From contig NZ_JAGGMR010000001.1 in the NCBI RefSeq assembly GCF_017875645.1, positions 4,340,001 to 4,404,000 of the forward strand: a stretch of 64,000 nucleotides of DNA. Direction: 5' to 3'. The stretch comes from Nocardia goodfellowii. GTDB taxonomy: Bacteria > Actinomycetota > Actinomycetes > Mycobacteriales > Mycobacteriaceae. The translations under genes and the position numbers were made by a program. Below the pieces are notes generated by a model. The model did no database searches. It worked only from the letters and a program-made list of their open reading frames with translations, and had not been told where the DNA came from. This document shows, in pieces, positions 31,701-38,069 of this stretch (position 1 is the first letter of the stretch; the number at the start of each line of letters is the position of its first letter).

Positions 31701-32040
31701 CCACGGCGATCTCGGATCTCTGGATCTGCTCCTCCAGGCCGGCCGTCGCTTTCCTGCGGCGGGTTGGGAATTACTGCTGTCCGAACGGGTCTCGTCGAGC
31801 CTTGCCGGCATGGAAGAGCATGGCTGGCGGTGCGGCGTTCCGCTGGACGTGGAGACTCCCGGCCTGATGGATGGGCTGGCCGGGATCGGTTACCAGCTCT
31901 TGCGCCTGGCCGAGCCGGATGGGATCCCCTCGGTGCTGATCTTGGAAGGACCCCGTGGGGTCACGCTCCCGGCGACCCGAATATCGACATCGTCTGCGAG
32001 GGAAGGATATTTCCACCATGGTGCAGGATCGAACACATAG
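28795..32040 (+). CDS. lanM: Class II lanthipeptide synthetase LanM
   Basis: A 1081-residue bifunctional enzyme. The N-terminal dehydratase (DUF4135, about residues 120-700) has the kinase-like residues in RVLYKPRSLAID, the catalytic NDFHYANLI at ~354-362 and VPVDLETL at ~373-379. These phosphorylate and eliminate Ser/Thr. The C-terminal LanC domain (~700-1070) has the zinc ligands C924 in WCHGACGIG and C969-H970 in LCHGDLG, i.e. the normal Cys-Cys-His set. It installs lanthionine/methyllanthionine in the LanA peptide. The length is typical of LanM. The next gene starts inside its last 23 bp, in another frame, so the two are co-translated. Confidence 0.93.
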   Translation: MGSLPFGAEWWTSLTLNERQTLQAVAPPEPSNTENSATVRRRFEQWKSQSPFCREDYFVRRLAFDDLDESSFSDLLGESATALQRRFPQVPSWLARIQSAYSATSPSRLPVVGPLIESANAELSRKVEELARAWPDVDAEWGSLVEQLISAMVARIDDRISRTVVLEMRVAALQGTLTGDDPSARFRTFLDRLRDPRHALLFLAQYPVLARTLTDCVDDWTEASIELLERVCADWASIQSTFLPGRDAALTSIEMGLGDLHRRGREVCVLRFASIGRVLYKPRSLAIDQHFALLLSWLHERGAPALRLPRIVDRGSYGWSEFVSPAPCRDRAEAGEFYLRQGALLAVLYLLNANDFHYANLIAAAGYPVPVDLETLCGPDFGQAQEDSYDSYSAFELATSVVGTMLLPYSDDNAGRRAVDRSGLGSREGQLSADPMPRWDHLGTDEARLSFERRTLSAGHNRPELDGSALHACEFTAEVETGFSAMYRLLESNREDLVSPAGPLTAMLNDEVRVVFRATQFYEKILRQSYHPDYLSDALDRERLFDRLWFGMDRTQFPHITRRLLSSERQDLWRGEVPYFSTCVGSPDLTASDGRRIDQFFIRSGWDMVQHRLASLGETDLRTQLWYIRASLSTLALNNETTFQRYQAPVDARPADRDRLLVQATAIAQRISRLARWREDRASWLGLAYGESRGWQLRPLQTDLYSGLPGVILFLAYTESLDGRGEFGAVAQGAMRTLRQQMNRRRTGSEGIGGFDGWGGLLYLWAHLSQLWSDPGLLGETDAMVSRVESLANSDDHLDVIQGTAGAIVPLLNLHTMTGAVRPLEVARKLGDRLVERAQPATGGVGWLGTTFPTHPLTGFSHGASGFAWALAELFAATGDDSYARTALRAVAFERAHLSRDSGNWADLRQSRRGRNLREMTAWCHGACGIGMSRLRMLDILGDSTLAEDLDIALRTTYRQGFGVNHSLCHGDLGSLDLLLQAGRRFPAAGWELLLSERVSSSLAGMEEHGWRCGVPLDVETPGLMDGLAGIGYQLLRLAEPDGIPSVLILEGPRGVTLPATRISTSSAREGYFHHGAGSNT

Positions 32041-33220
32041 CTTTGCCGGCCTGATCGCCCCGGTGACGAAGAGCGAATTCATCGACAAGTACTGGGGGAA
32101 GTCGACATTGGTGCTGCATCGAACCGAGCCTGACTACTTCGGTAGCCTGTTCTCGCTGGCGGACTTGGATGCTTGCCTGATGACGGCAGCGAACAGATCG
32201 TCGAAGATCCTGCAGGTAATTCCGCCGCCGAGCAGCGGGCGTAGCTCGATACTCACTTCGGTGTCCGCACTCTCCAAAGATCGGCTCTACGACGCGTATC
32301 TCTCCGGAGATACGATCAGGCTGCTCGGCGTCGAGAAAGTATGGCCCCCGTTCGAGCTGTTGGCGGCCGACGTTCGTGAAGCCCTCGACGTGGAAATCGG
32401 ATTCAATCTCTTCCTGACCCCGCCGAACTCGCAAGGGTTCCCGACTCACGTCGACACACTGGACTCGTTCATCGTTCAAATAGCGGGAGCCAAACAATGG
32501 TACATCTGGGATCCGATATATGATCGGCCGTTGGGCTCGCAACGCTCGAATGAGTTAGTTGCCGGTATGAAGTGGGCCGAAGAAGAATTGACGCTTCGCG
32601 ACAAGCCGGTCCTGAAGGCCGGTGATGTGGCATATCTGCCCCGTGGCTTCTTTCACAAAGCTGTCGCGGGGGACGAGTTCTCGCTTCATGTGACGATTTC
32701 TTTTCATCCGCTGACCTGGGTCGACTTCTTCGGTCGGGCTGTGGAGTTGGCGGCTATGGAGGATCTGGAACTTCGTCAGGATCTGCCGCCGGGGTTCGTT
32801 CAAGATCGAGAGAAGCAGGAGCACATGTCGCTTGTCTTCGCGCATCTGCTGGACCGGCTCAGTAAGACATTGTCCTTCGAAGCAACCCTCGGTTCACTGG
32901 TCGACGAGCAGGTGAGCGCGCGGACCTTTCCACCGGACGGCCACTTCTCTGTTCTCGCCGGTCTCGACGAGATCGGCCCGAATTCGACCGTCAACCGGAG
33001 AAGCGGCCTGGCTTGCCTCGTCGAAAACGCCGGGAGTACCGCGGTGATCAGGTTCGGGCCGAAAAGGGTGGAAGGTCCGAAGGGGATTCTCTCGACCCTC
33101 GAGTTCATTCGTGATCACCGCACCTTCCGCGTCCGCGATCTGCCGGACTCGGTGAGCCTGAACAGCAAGATCACCCTGGTCCGGCGATTGATCCGCGACG
33201 GGCTGCTCCGCCCGGTGTGA
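32018..33220 (+). CDS. JmjC-type Fe(II)/2-oxoglutarate oxygenase (MINA53/NO66/RoxA-like)
   Basis: A 400-residue protein with a double-stranded beta-helix. The iron triad is H144 and D146 in FPTHVDTLDSFIVQIAGAK plus H224 in EFSLHVTISFHPLTW. The stretch LKAGDVAYLPRGFFHKAV is typical of ribosomal-oxygenase-like JmjC proteins, which hydroxylate peptide side chains (His or Arg). A wHTH-like C-terminal tail (FRVRDLPDSVSLN...LIRDGLLRPV) also matches that subgroup. The ATG at 32018 has GGAAGGA upstream and overlaps lanM by 23 bp. Its tight coupling to LanM suggests it hydroxylates the lanthipeptide or its precursor; a ribosomal role cannot be excluded. Confidence 0.82.
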   Translation: MVQDRTHSFAGLIAPVTKSEFIDKYWGKSTLVLHRTEPDYFGSLFSLADLDACLMTAANRSSKILQVIPPPSSGRSSILTSVSALSKDRLYDAYLSGDTIRLLGVEKVWPPFELLAADVREALDVEIGFNLFLTPPNSQGFPTHVDTLDSFIVQIAGAKQWYIWDPIYDRPLGSQRSNELVAGMKWAEEELTLRDKPVLKAGDVAYLPRGFFHKAVAGDEFSLHVTISFHPLTWVDFFGRAVELAAMEDLELRQDLPPGFVQDREKQEHMSLVFAHLLDRLSKTLSFEATLGSLVDEQVSARTFPPDGHFSVLAGLDEIGPNSTVNRRSGLACLVENAGSTAVIRFGPKRVEGPKGILSTLEFIRDHRTFRVRDLPDSVSLNSKITLVRRLIRDGLLRPV

Positions 33221-33240
33221 TCCATCAGCGGCGCTCGCCG

Positions 33241-34452
33241 TTACGCCATCGCGAGCACACATGGCAGGCTGTCGGGCGCTGACAGCCGCAACAGCGAGTA
33301 CCCGATGCCCGCAACGCCTGGAAAGAGCCGCGGGTCGACGTCCGTGCCGTTTGCGAGCTTCAACGAGTAGCGACCCTGCTCCCGCGCTCGCTGCATTACC
33401 CGGGTCGCTATCGCAGCTGCCGCATCGAGATAGCCGGGTTCCCGCAGGGCACTGGCCGCATAGACCAAAACATCTATCCGGCCACTGTTTCCGCAGCAGA
33501 GGTCATCCGTTTCAGATAGTCCCGGCGCACCGGTTGTTTCGAGCATGTGCACGGTATCGCCGGGCTGCCGACGAGAGGTGACCCTGCTCAGCGCGATGTG
33601 TCCCAGGGCGATTCCGGGGGCGCCTTTGCACCAAGAGTTCAGGAAGCGGTCGTCCAGGGTCGGTGCCTGCCGCGGCCCGGATGGCCCCGAGGAGGCCACG
33701 TCAGCAAACAGTCGCGGCACCATCTGCCACAGTTCAGGACGGTTCGTTCGTTCGTAGAGCCGCGCGAAAGCGGCGCCGATGCCCGCCCTTCCATGGCAGA
33801 AGCCTGCTGCCGCAGGCCCTTCGGCCGATATCCATTCGTCGGACCGCGAAAGGTGACGTGCACAGCGCACGGCAAGCTCCAGGGGCCGTTCGCCGCCCGC
33901 AATTCTCTTCGGACGCCGTTCGGCGAGCGCCAGCAGAGCCATTATGGCGCCGGCACTGCCGATCATGACATCGTGTTTCGCGGCGGCGATACGGTCGGCA
34001 CTCAGCAGCCTGGCAGCGATCTGTGCATCGTCGGCGAACGATTCGTCGTTCAACAGATCGCCGATCCGCACCAGGGTATAGATGACCGATCCGAGGCCGG
34101 CGAGTCCGCCGAGCGGTTGCTGGAGTCGTTGCATTCGGACCGGGTCGGCACAGATCTGACGAATGTCGGCGCGCACCGGGGCGATCGCCCGCTCGGAGAT
34201 CTCGCGGAATTCGTCAGCATCGAAGACTTTCGCCATCGCTGCGAAGAACAGAGAGATGCCCGCGGTGCCGGCGTAAAGATGTGGTCCTAGAACTGGCGGT
34301 CGAGCCGACGGGACCGGTTGGTGCCAGTACATACCTCCGTCGCGCGCGATACGCGCATTCCCCCGGAGCAGATCGGCAACCTCCACCGTGGCTTGCACCA
34401 GCGAAGTCTGGAAGCCCGCGTTTCGATGGGCCATGACCCGCCCGTCAGGCAC
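33241..34452 (-). CDS. Stand-alone LanC-like cyclase with Cys-Cys-Gly zinc motif
   Basis: A 403-residue (alpha/alpha)6-barrel protein of the LanC family. Motifs are LYAGTAGISLFFAAM, AGFCHGRAGIGAAFA, NSWCKGAPGIALGH and DLCCGNSGRIDVL, with a final FPGVAGIGYSLLRL. The first zinc Cys is in WCKG. At the usual Cys-His pair it has Cys-Cys (CCGN), the arrangement of ProcM-like LanM cyclases, so zinc would be held by three Cys. It is a free-standing protein on the opposite strand to lanM, ending 20 bp from the JmjC gene. GTG 34452 lies just after the upstream stop; ATG 34434 is the alternative start. It may finish or redirect ring formation. Confidence 0.85.
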   Translation of the reverse strand: MPDGRVMAHRNAGFQTSLVQATVEVADLLRGNARIARDGGMYWHQPVPSARPPVLGPHLYAGTAGISLFFAAMAKVFDADEFREISERAIAPVRADIRQICADPVRMQRLQQPLGGLAGLGSVIYTLVRIGDLLNDESFADDAQIAARLLSADRIAAAKHDVMIGSAGAIMALLALAERRPKRIAGGERPLELAVRCARHLSRSDEWISAEGPAAAGFCHGRAGIGAAFARLYERTNRPELWQMVPRLFADVASSGPSGPRQAPTLDDRFLNSWCKGAPGIALGHIALSRVTSRRQPGDTVHMLETTGAPGLSETDDLCCGNSGRIDVLVYAASALREPGYLDAAAAIATRVMQRAREQGRYSLKLANGTDVDPRLFPGVAGIGYSLLRLSAPDSLPCVLAMA

Positions 34453-34455
34453 GGC

Positions 34456-35298
34456 TCAGCGATAGGCGCCGATGCCATGCATGCGCATCTCCAGCAGATC
34501 ATCGACTGGTACGCCATCGTGGCCTCGGTCTCGGACGCCGCGAATGAACTGCGGTGTCACGCCATGTATTCGCATAATGGTCAGTTGCTCGGGTGTGGTC
34601 GAGTTCTGATAGCCGAGTGTCTGAAGTTCCTGAATCAGCGCCGGGCTGACGCCGTGGATCCGCATCTCCAGCAGATCATCGACCGAAATACCGTCATAGC
34701 CGAGATCGTGAAGCGCACGGATGAATTCCGGTGTCACGCCGTGGATCCGCATGAGAATCAGCTGCTCGACGGTGATCGAGTTCCGGTAGCCGAGTGTCTG
34801 GAGTTCCTGAATCAGCGCCGGGCTGACGCCGTGGATCCGCATCTCCAGCAGATCATCGACCGGCACCCCTTGATGGCCCAGAGCGCTCAGCTCCCGGAGA
34901 AAGGCCATGCCGATATTGTGAATCGCCAGCCGGAAAAGGTCTGCGACGGAGAAACTTCCGTAGCCGACGCTGCGCATGGCCGCGGTGAACCCCGTGCTGG
35001 GCTGGAAGACAAACTCTCCGCCGCCCTGGCCCGCACCGACATGACCTTCGAACGCGATGGCCCCGGTATCGCGGATAAGCTTGAAGCGCGCTTGCGCATG
35101 TTGGGAGAGCAGTTCCTCCGGTGCTAGGCCGGGCAGCGCCGAAAGCCGAACTCCCACCGCACTGGTGGAATTGGGTGCACCGCTGGTCGGGCGAATAGTC
35201 AGATGGACCAGATCGTCCGGTTTTGCGTATCTGACCGCCCACGTGCCCGCGAGCGCTACGGTTGGACGATCTTTGTCGAAATCCTGACGTGCGTCCAT
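34456..35298 (-). CDS. HGV-repeat protein of unknown function
   Basis: A ~280-residue soluble protein. Residues 1-~105 form an unassigned beta-rich N-domain (TWAVRYAKPDDLVHLTIRP, then LAPEELLSQHAQARFKLIRD). From ~120 to the end run five helical repeats of 29-30 residues with the consensus RIHGV-[ST]-P-x-[LF]-I-x-x-L-x-x-L-G-Y...[DE]-x-L. The first has diverged (AIHNIGMAFLRELSALGH) and a sixth is cut short (RMHGIGAYR). Such repeats occur in M56-peptidase-like and other proteins of acidobacteria and bacteroidetes, where they are also unassigned. The stop is 4 bp before the LanC-like gene, so the two form one operon. ATG 35298 or GTG 35310 could be the start; neither has a good ribosome-binding site. 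Confidence 0.75.
   Translation of the reverse strand: MDARQDFDKDRPTVALAGTWAVRYAKPDDLVHLTIRPTSGAPNSTSAVGVRLSALPGLAPEELLSQHAQARFKLIRDTGAIAFEGHVGAGQGGGEFVFQPSTGFTAAMRSVGYGSFSVADLFRLAIHNIGMAFLRELSALGHQGVPVDDLLEMRIHGVSPALIQELQTLGYRNSITVEQLILMRIHGVTPEFIRALHDLGYDGISVDDLLEMRIHGVSPALIQELQTLGYQNSTTPEQLTIMRIHGVTPQFIRGVRDRGHDGVPVDDLLEMRMHGIGAYR
34470..34960 (-). repeat. Coding tandem repeats, 59-residue (177-bp) higher-order unit
   Basis: Two alternating 29/30-residue HGV repeats form a 177-bp unit. The segment around 34620-34680 recurs almost exactly around 34797-34857. Within the gene, copies alternate between an ALIQELQTLGY type and an FIRALHDLGY type. High DNA identity suggests recent duplication of the unit. 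Confidence 0.75.
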
Positions 35299-35403
35299 GC
35301 CGAATAACACTACGCTTCGGGCCTGTCAGGCGGACCTGAATCAGCCAGTCGAAGGCGCTTTTCGGTGCGATCCGGTCAGCGCGCGCGGTACGCCTGTGCG
35401 GAA

Positions 35404-35436
35404 ATAGAGCCGCAGGTTTCCGACCCACGGCTCTAT
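35404..35436 (-). terminator. 9-bp stem hairpin downstream of the DHA2 MFS gene
   Basis: ATAGAGCCG at 35404-35412 pairs exactly with CGGCTCTAT at 35428-35436. On the minus strand it follows the MFS stop by about 11 bases and runs into TATTTCC, so it probably ends that transcript before the HGV-repeat gene. Confidence 0.65.
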
Positions 35437-35447
35437 CTCTCCGATGC

Positions 35448-36953
35448 TCACGCAGGGGCGGGCGACAGTTCGGTGTCGACTGTCTTCTCTTCGGCGTCAA
35501 GGTGTTTGGCGCGGAGGAACGCGGCGACCAGTACGGCACCGAGTAGCACGATGAGGGCGTCGACCAGGATCGAGAATCGGACCCCGCCGAGGATGGTGTC
35601 GGGTGGTTGAGAGGCAAGGTCGCCGGATACTCCCATCCAGGCCACGGCGATGGCGCTGAGAATGGGAGTGCCGAGTGTGAAGCCGATTTGCTGGGTCAGT
35701 GAGGCCAATGCGGTGGCCAAACCCTGTTCACTGTCGGGCAGGGCCGAGGTGGCGGTGATGGTGTAGGAGACGACGGCCCAGACGTGGCCGACTCCGCTGA
35801 TCGCGGAAGCGATGAGCAGGACTGTCATGCCGGTGCCGGTCCGCTCGCCGATCAGCAGCAGGGCGGCGGTCGCGACGGCTTGCACGATCAGGCCGAGGAT
35901 GAGGGTATCCCGAGGCCCGAAGCGGGCGACGACCTTCGGTGCGATCATGCCGCCGCTGAACACGCCGAGACCGAGCAGGGCGAAGGCCAGTCCGGTGGTG
36001 AGTACGGAAAGACCGAGGACCTGTTGCATATAGATGGTGAGCAGGAACGAGAGCCCACTTTGCATGGACAGAGTGAACAGCCCGGCGATATTGCCCCACT
36101 TCACCGTCTTCCTGGTGAGCACCCGCAGGGGCGCGAGCGGCTCCGGGGCGCGGAGTTCGATGAGGATGAATGCAGTCAGCAGGGCGGCGGCGATCAGGAG
36201 GGTCACCAGAGTTTCGGCGCTGGCCCATCCGTTGGTCTGGGCGCCGGTGAGGCCGTAGATCAGTGCGAGCAGGCCCAGGGTGACGGTGAACGCGCCCGGC
36301 AGATCCAGTCGTTTGGCCTGTTCGCCCCGACTGGGCGCGAGCACCAGTGGCGCGCAGATCAAAATAAGGATTCCCACCGGCACGTTGACGAAGAAGTTCC
36401 AACGCCAGCTGAGCAGATCGGTGAGCACCCCGCCGAGCAGGGCGCCGAAGGCGAACCCGAGCGACAGCAATGCGCCGTTGAAACTCAGGGCCTTGTTGCG
36501 CAGCGGACCTTCCGGGAACGAGGTGGTCAGCAGTGCGAGAGCGGCGGGCAGTACCGCCGCGGTGGCCAGACCCTGGGCTACCCGCGCGGCCAGCAGCACG
36601 CCCGGATCCTGGGCGAGCCCGCCGATCAGCGAACCGACGGTGAGCACGGCGATCCCCGCGAGGAATATCCGGCGCCGCCCGATGCGGTCGCCGATGCGCG
36701 AGAACAGCAGCATGAACCCCGCCGAGGCGAGCGCGAAGGCGGTGATGATCCATTGCAGATTGCTGAGGGAGAACCCCAGGTCTTCGCCGATGACCGGTAG
36801 CGAGACGGTGAGAATCGAGAAGTCGACGGCGATCATGAACGTCGCGCCGAGGAGCGCGGCCAGGGTGAGTCGGTGACGGGATGTCATGCGTGGCTCGGCA
36901 TCGGCCGGCTCGTCGGCGACCGCGGCGGGCGCGCGGTCGTTGGTGTCTGTCAT
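35448..36953 (-). CDS. DHA2-family MFS multidrug transporter (EmrB/QacA type)
   Basis: A 501-residue, 14-helix drug:H+ antiporter. It opens with RHRLTLAALLGATFMIAVDFSILTVSLPVI and has motif A FSRIGDRIGRRRIFLAG. VAQGLATAAVLPAALALLTT and the motif C-like GFAFGALLGGVLTDLLSWRWNFFVNVP are typical of DHA2. A cytoplasmic tail of ~30 polar residues ends it. It is divergent from a MarR gene, the usual repressor for such pumps. It could export a product of the neighbouring clusters but could equally be plain drug resistance. Confidence 0.9.
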   Translation of the reverse strand: MTDTNDRAPAAVADEPADAEPRMTSRHRLTLAALLGATFMIAVDFSILTVSLPVIGEDLGFSLSNLQWIITAFALASAGFMLLFSRIGDRIGRRRIFLAGIAVLTVGSLIGGLAQDPGVLLAARVAQGLATAAVLPAALALLTTSFPEGPLRNKALSFNGALLSLGFAFGALLGGVLTDLLSWRWNFFVNVPVGILILICAPLVLAPSRGEQAKRLDLPGAFTVTLGLLALIYGLTGAQTNGWASAETLVTLLIAAALLTAFILIELRAPEPLAPLRVLTRKTVKWGNIAGLFTLSMQSGLSFLLTIYMQQVLGLSVLTTGLAFALLGLGVFSGGMIAPKVVARFGPRDTLILGLIVQAVATAALLLIGERTGTGMTVLLIASAISGVGHVWAVVSYTITATSALPDSEQGLATALASLTQQIGFTLGTPILSAIAVAWMGVSGDLASQPPDTILGGVRFSILVDALIVLLGAVLVAAFLRAKHLDAEEKTVDTELSPAPA

Positions 36954-37009
36954 CGGTCAATGCCTTTCGGGATGGTGAAGAGCGGGCACTGCGCAGTGCG
37001 ATTAGCTTA

Positions 37010-37045
37010 AAGCCAGAACTATTAAAGCTGCAAGTATTCAGGCTT
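37010..37045. promoter_or_regulatory. Imperfect inverted repeat between MFS and MarR genes
   Basis: AAGCCAGAA at 37010-37018 and TTCAGGCTT at 37037-37045 are complementary except at one position, in the A/T-rich space between the divergent genes. A smaller GCTTAAAGC palindrome overlaps the left arm. It is a plausible MarR operator covering both promoters. Confidence 0.45.
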
Positions 37046-37069
37046 GATGCTGTTTGCTACGCTGGTCTC

Positions 37070-37522
37070 ATGGGAAACGCCAGGTCGAGCGCCGAATTGT
37101 CCGCACGCGATCTGTGCGGCTTGGTCAATCAGCTGGCCCGGCAGATCCAGGACCATGTCCACGTCTGCGCCGCCGGCCTCGGTCTCACCGCCCCGCAGGC
37201 GATGGCGCTGCACGAGCTGGGCGCGGCGCTGACCATGCGCCAGTTGGCCGATCGGATGGCCTGCGAGCCGTCGAACATCACCTTCGTCATCGACAAGATG
37301 GAGAATCTGGACCTGGTCGAACGCCGGCCCCATCCACACGACCGGCGCGCCAAGCAATTGGTCCTCACCCCGCGCGGTCGCGACCTGCGCACCGAACTGC
37401 TGCACGTGATGTCGCTGGAGTCCCCGCTCGGCGAATTGACCGCGGGGGACCAGGACCAGCTGCGCGAGCTGTTGCTGCGAGCGGTCGGCCGCGGAGCTGA
37501 ATCCGAGTCGGCCCGAATTTAG
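37070..37522 (+). CDS. MarR-family regulator of the divergent efflux pump
   Basis: A 150-residue MarR protein: an N-terminal dimer helix (LSARDLCGLVNQLARQIQDH), the recognition region LADRMACEPSNITFVIDKME and the wing RRPHPHDRRAKQLVLTPRG. The D-x-R-x wing signature (HDRRAK) is typical. The ATG at 37070 is preceded by the operator-like repeat; the frame upstream to 36881 overlaps the MFS start and is not used. It very likely represses the DHA2 pump. Confidence 0.85.
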   Translation: MGNARSSAELSARDLCGLVNQLARQIQDHVHVCAAGLGLTAPQAMALHELGAALTMRQLADRMACEPSNITFVIDKMENLDLVERRPHPHDRRAKQLVLTPRGRDLRTELLHVMSLESPLGELTAGDQDQLRELLLRAVGRGAESESARI

Positions 37523-37596
37523 ATCTTCTTTGGCCTTGCCACGGATCCTTTGATCACCGGTGAGCGGTGTGATGATCTGACGGAAAGGCTCTTTCG

Positions 37597-38013
37597 ATGC
37601 TCCAGCAGAACACGACCAAACGGCTCGGCTATTGGCTGCTACTGCTGCACCAGCTGTTCGAAGACGATATGGCCGCGGCATTACGCGACCAGGGGCTGGA
37701 CCGCAGGAAGTGGCAGGTTCTGCACGCGCTGGCCATCGGCGTGCGGAAACAGGTGGAGATCGACACCGCGTTCGCGCCGTTCCTGGTCGTGGACGGCCTG
37801 CGAACCTACGCCACGATCGTGACCGACTTCGTCGACCGCGGCTGGGCAACCGTCGCGGGCGACACCATTTCGCTCACCGAAGCCGGTGTCGCCGCCCACG
37901 AGCGGGCAGAAGTCGTGGTGAACACCCAGGCTGTCGACATTCTCGCCGGGATCACCGAGGACGAATTCCTCGTCGCCAACGATGTGCTGCGCCGGATCTC
38001 GCTGAACATGTAG
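37597..38013 (+). CDS. Winged-helix-like hypothetical protein
   Basis: A 138-residue soluble protein. KRLGYWLLLLHQLFEDDMAA, WQVLHALAIGVRKQVEI and FVDRGWATVAGDTISLTEAGVAAHERA have the helix-wing-helix rhythm of MarR/PadR-type regulators. Sequence matches to either family are not obvious, so the name is tentative. The ATG at 37597 has GAAAGG upstream. It lies 57 bp ahead of the MFS gene in the same direction and may regulate it. Confidence 0.6.
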   Translation: MLQQNTTKRLGYWLLLLHQLFEDDMAAALRDQGLDRRKWQVLHALAIGVRKQVEIDTAFAPFLVVDGLRTYATIVTDFVDRGWATVAGDTISLTEAGVAAHERAEVVVNTQAVDILAGITEDEFLVANDVLRRISLNM

Positions 38014-38069
38014 TCCGGAACGGGGCCAGATATGCGAAACAACTTCAGCGGCAATCGAATCGACCTCGC

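Noticed and set aside
34470..34960. Regular repeats as a possible CRISPR array
   Set aside because: The repeats are contiguous, in frame and encode HGV motifs. There are no unique spacers and no cas genes.
34318..35127. 269-codon plus-strand frame with repeats over the HGV-repeat gene
   Set aside because: The minus-strand reading matches the known HGV repeat and is coupled to the cyclase. The plus frame is just its complement.
35448..36953. DHA2 MFS pump as the lanthipeptide exporter
   Set aside because: It is transcribed with its own divergent MarR and separated by a hairpin. MFS proteins are not the usual exporters for class II lanthipeptides, so the link is only proximity.
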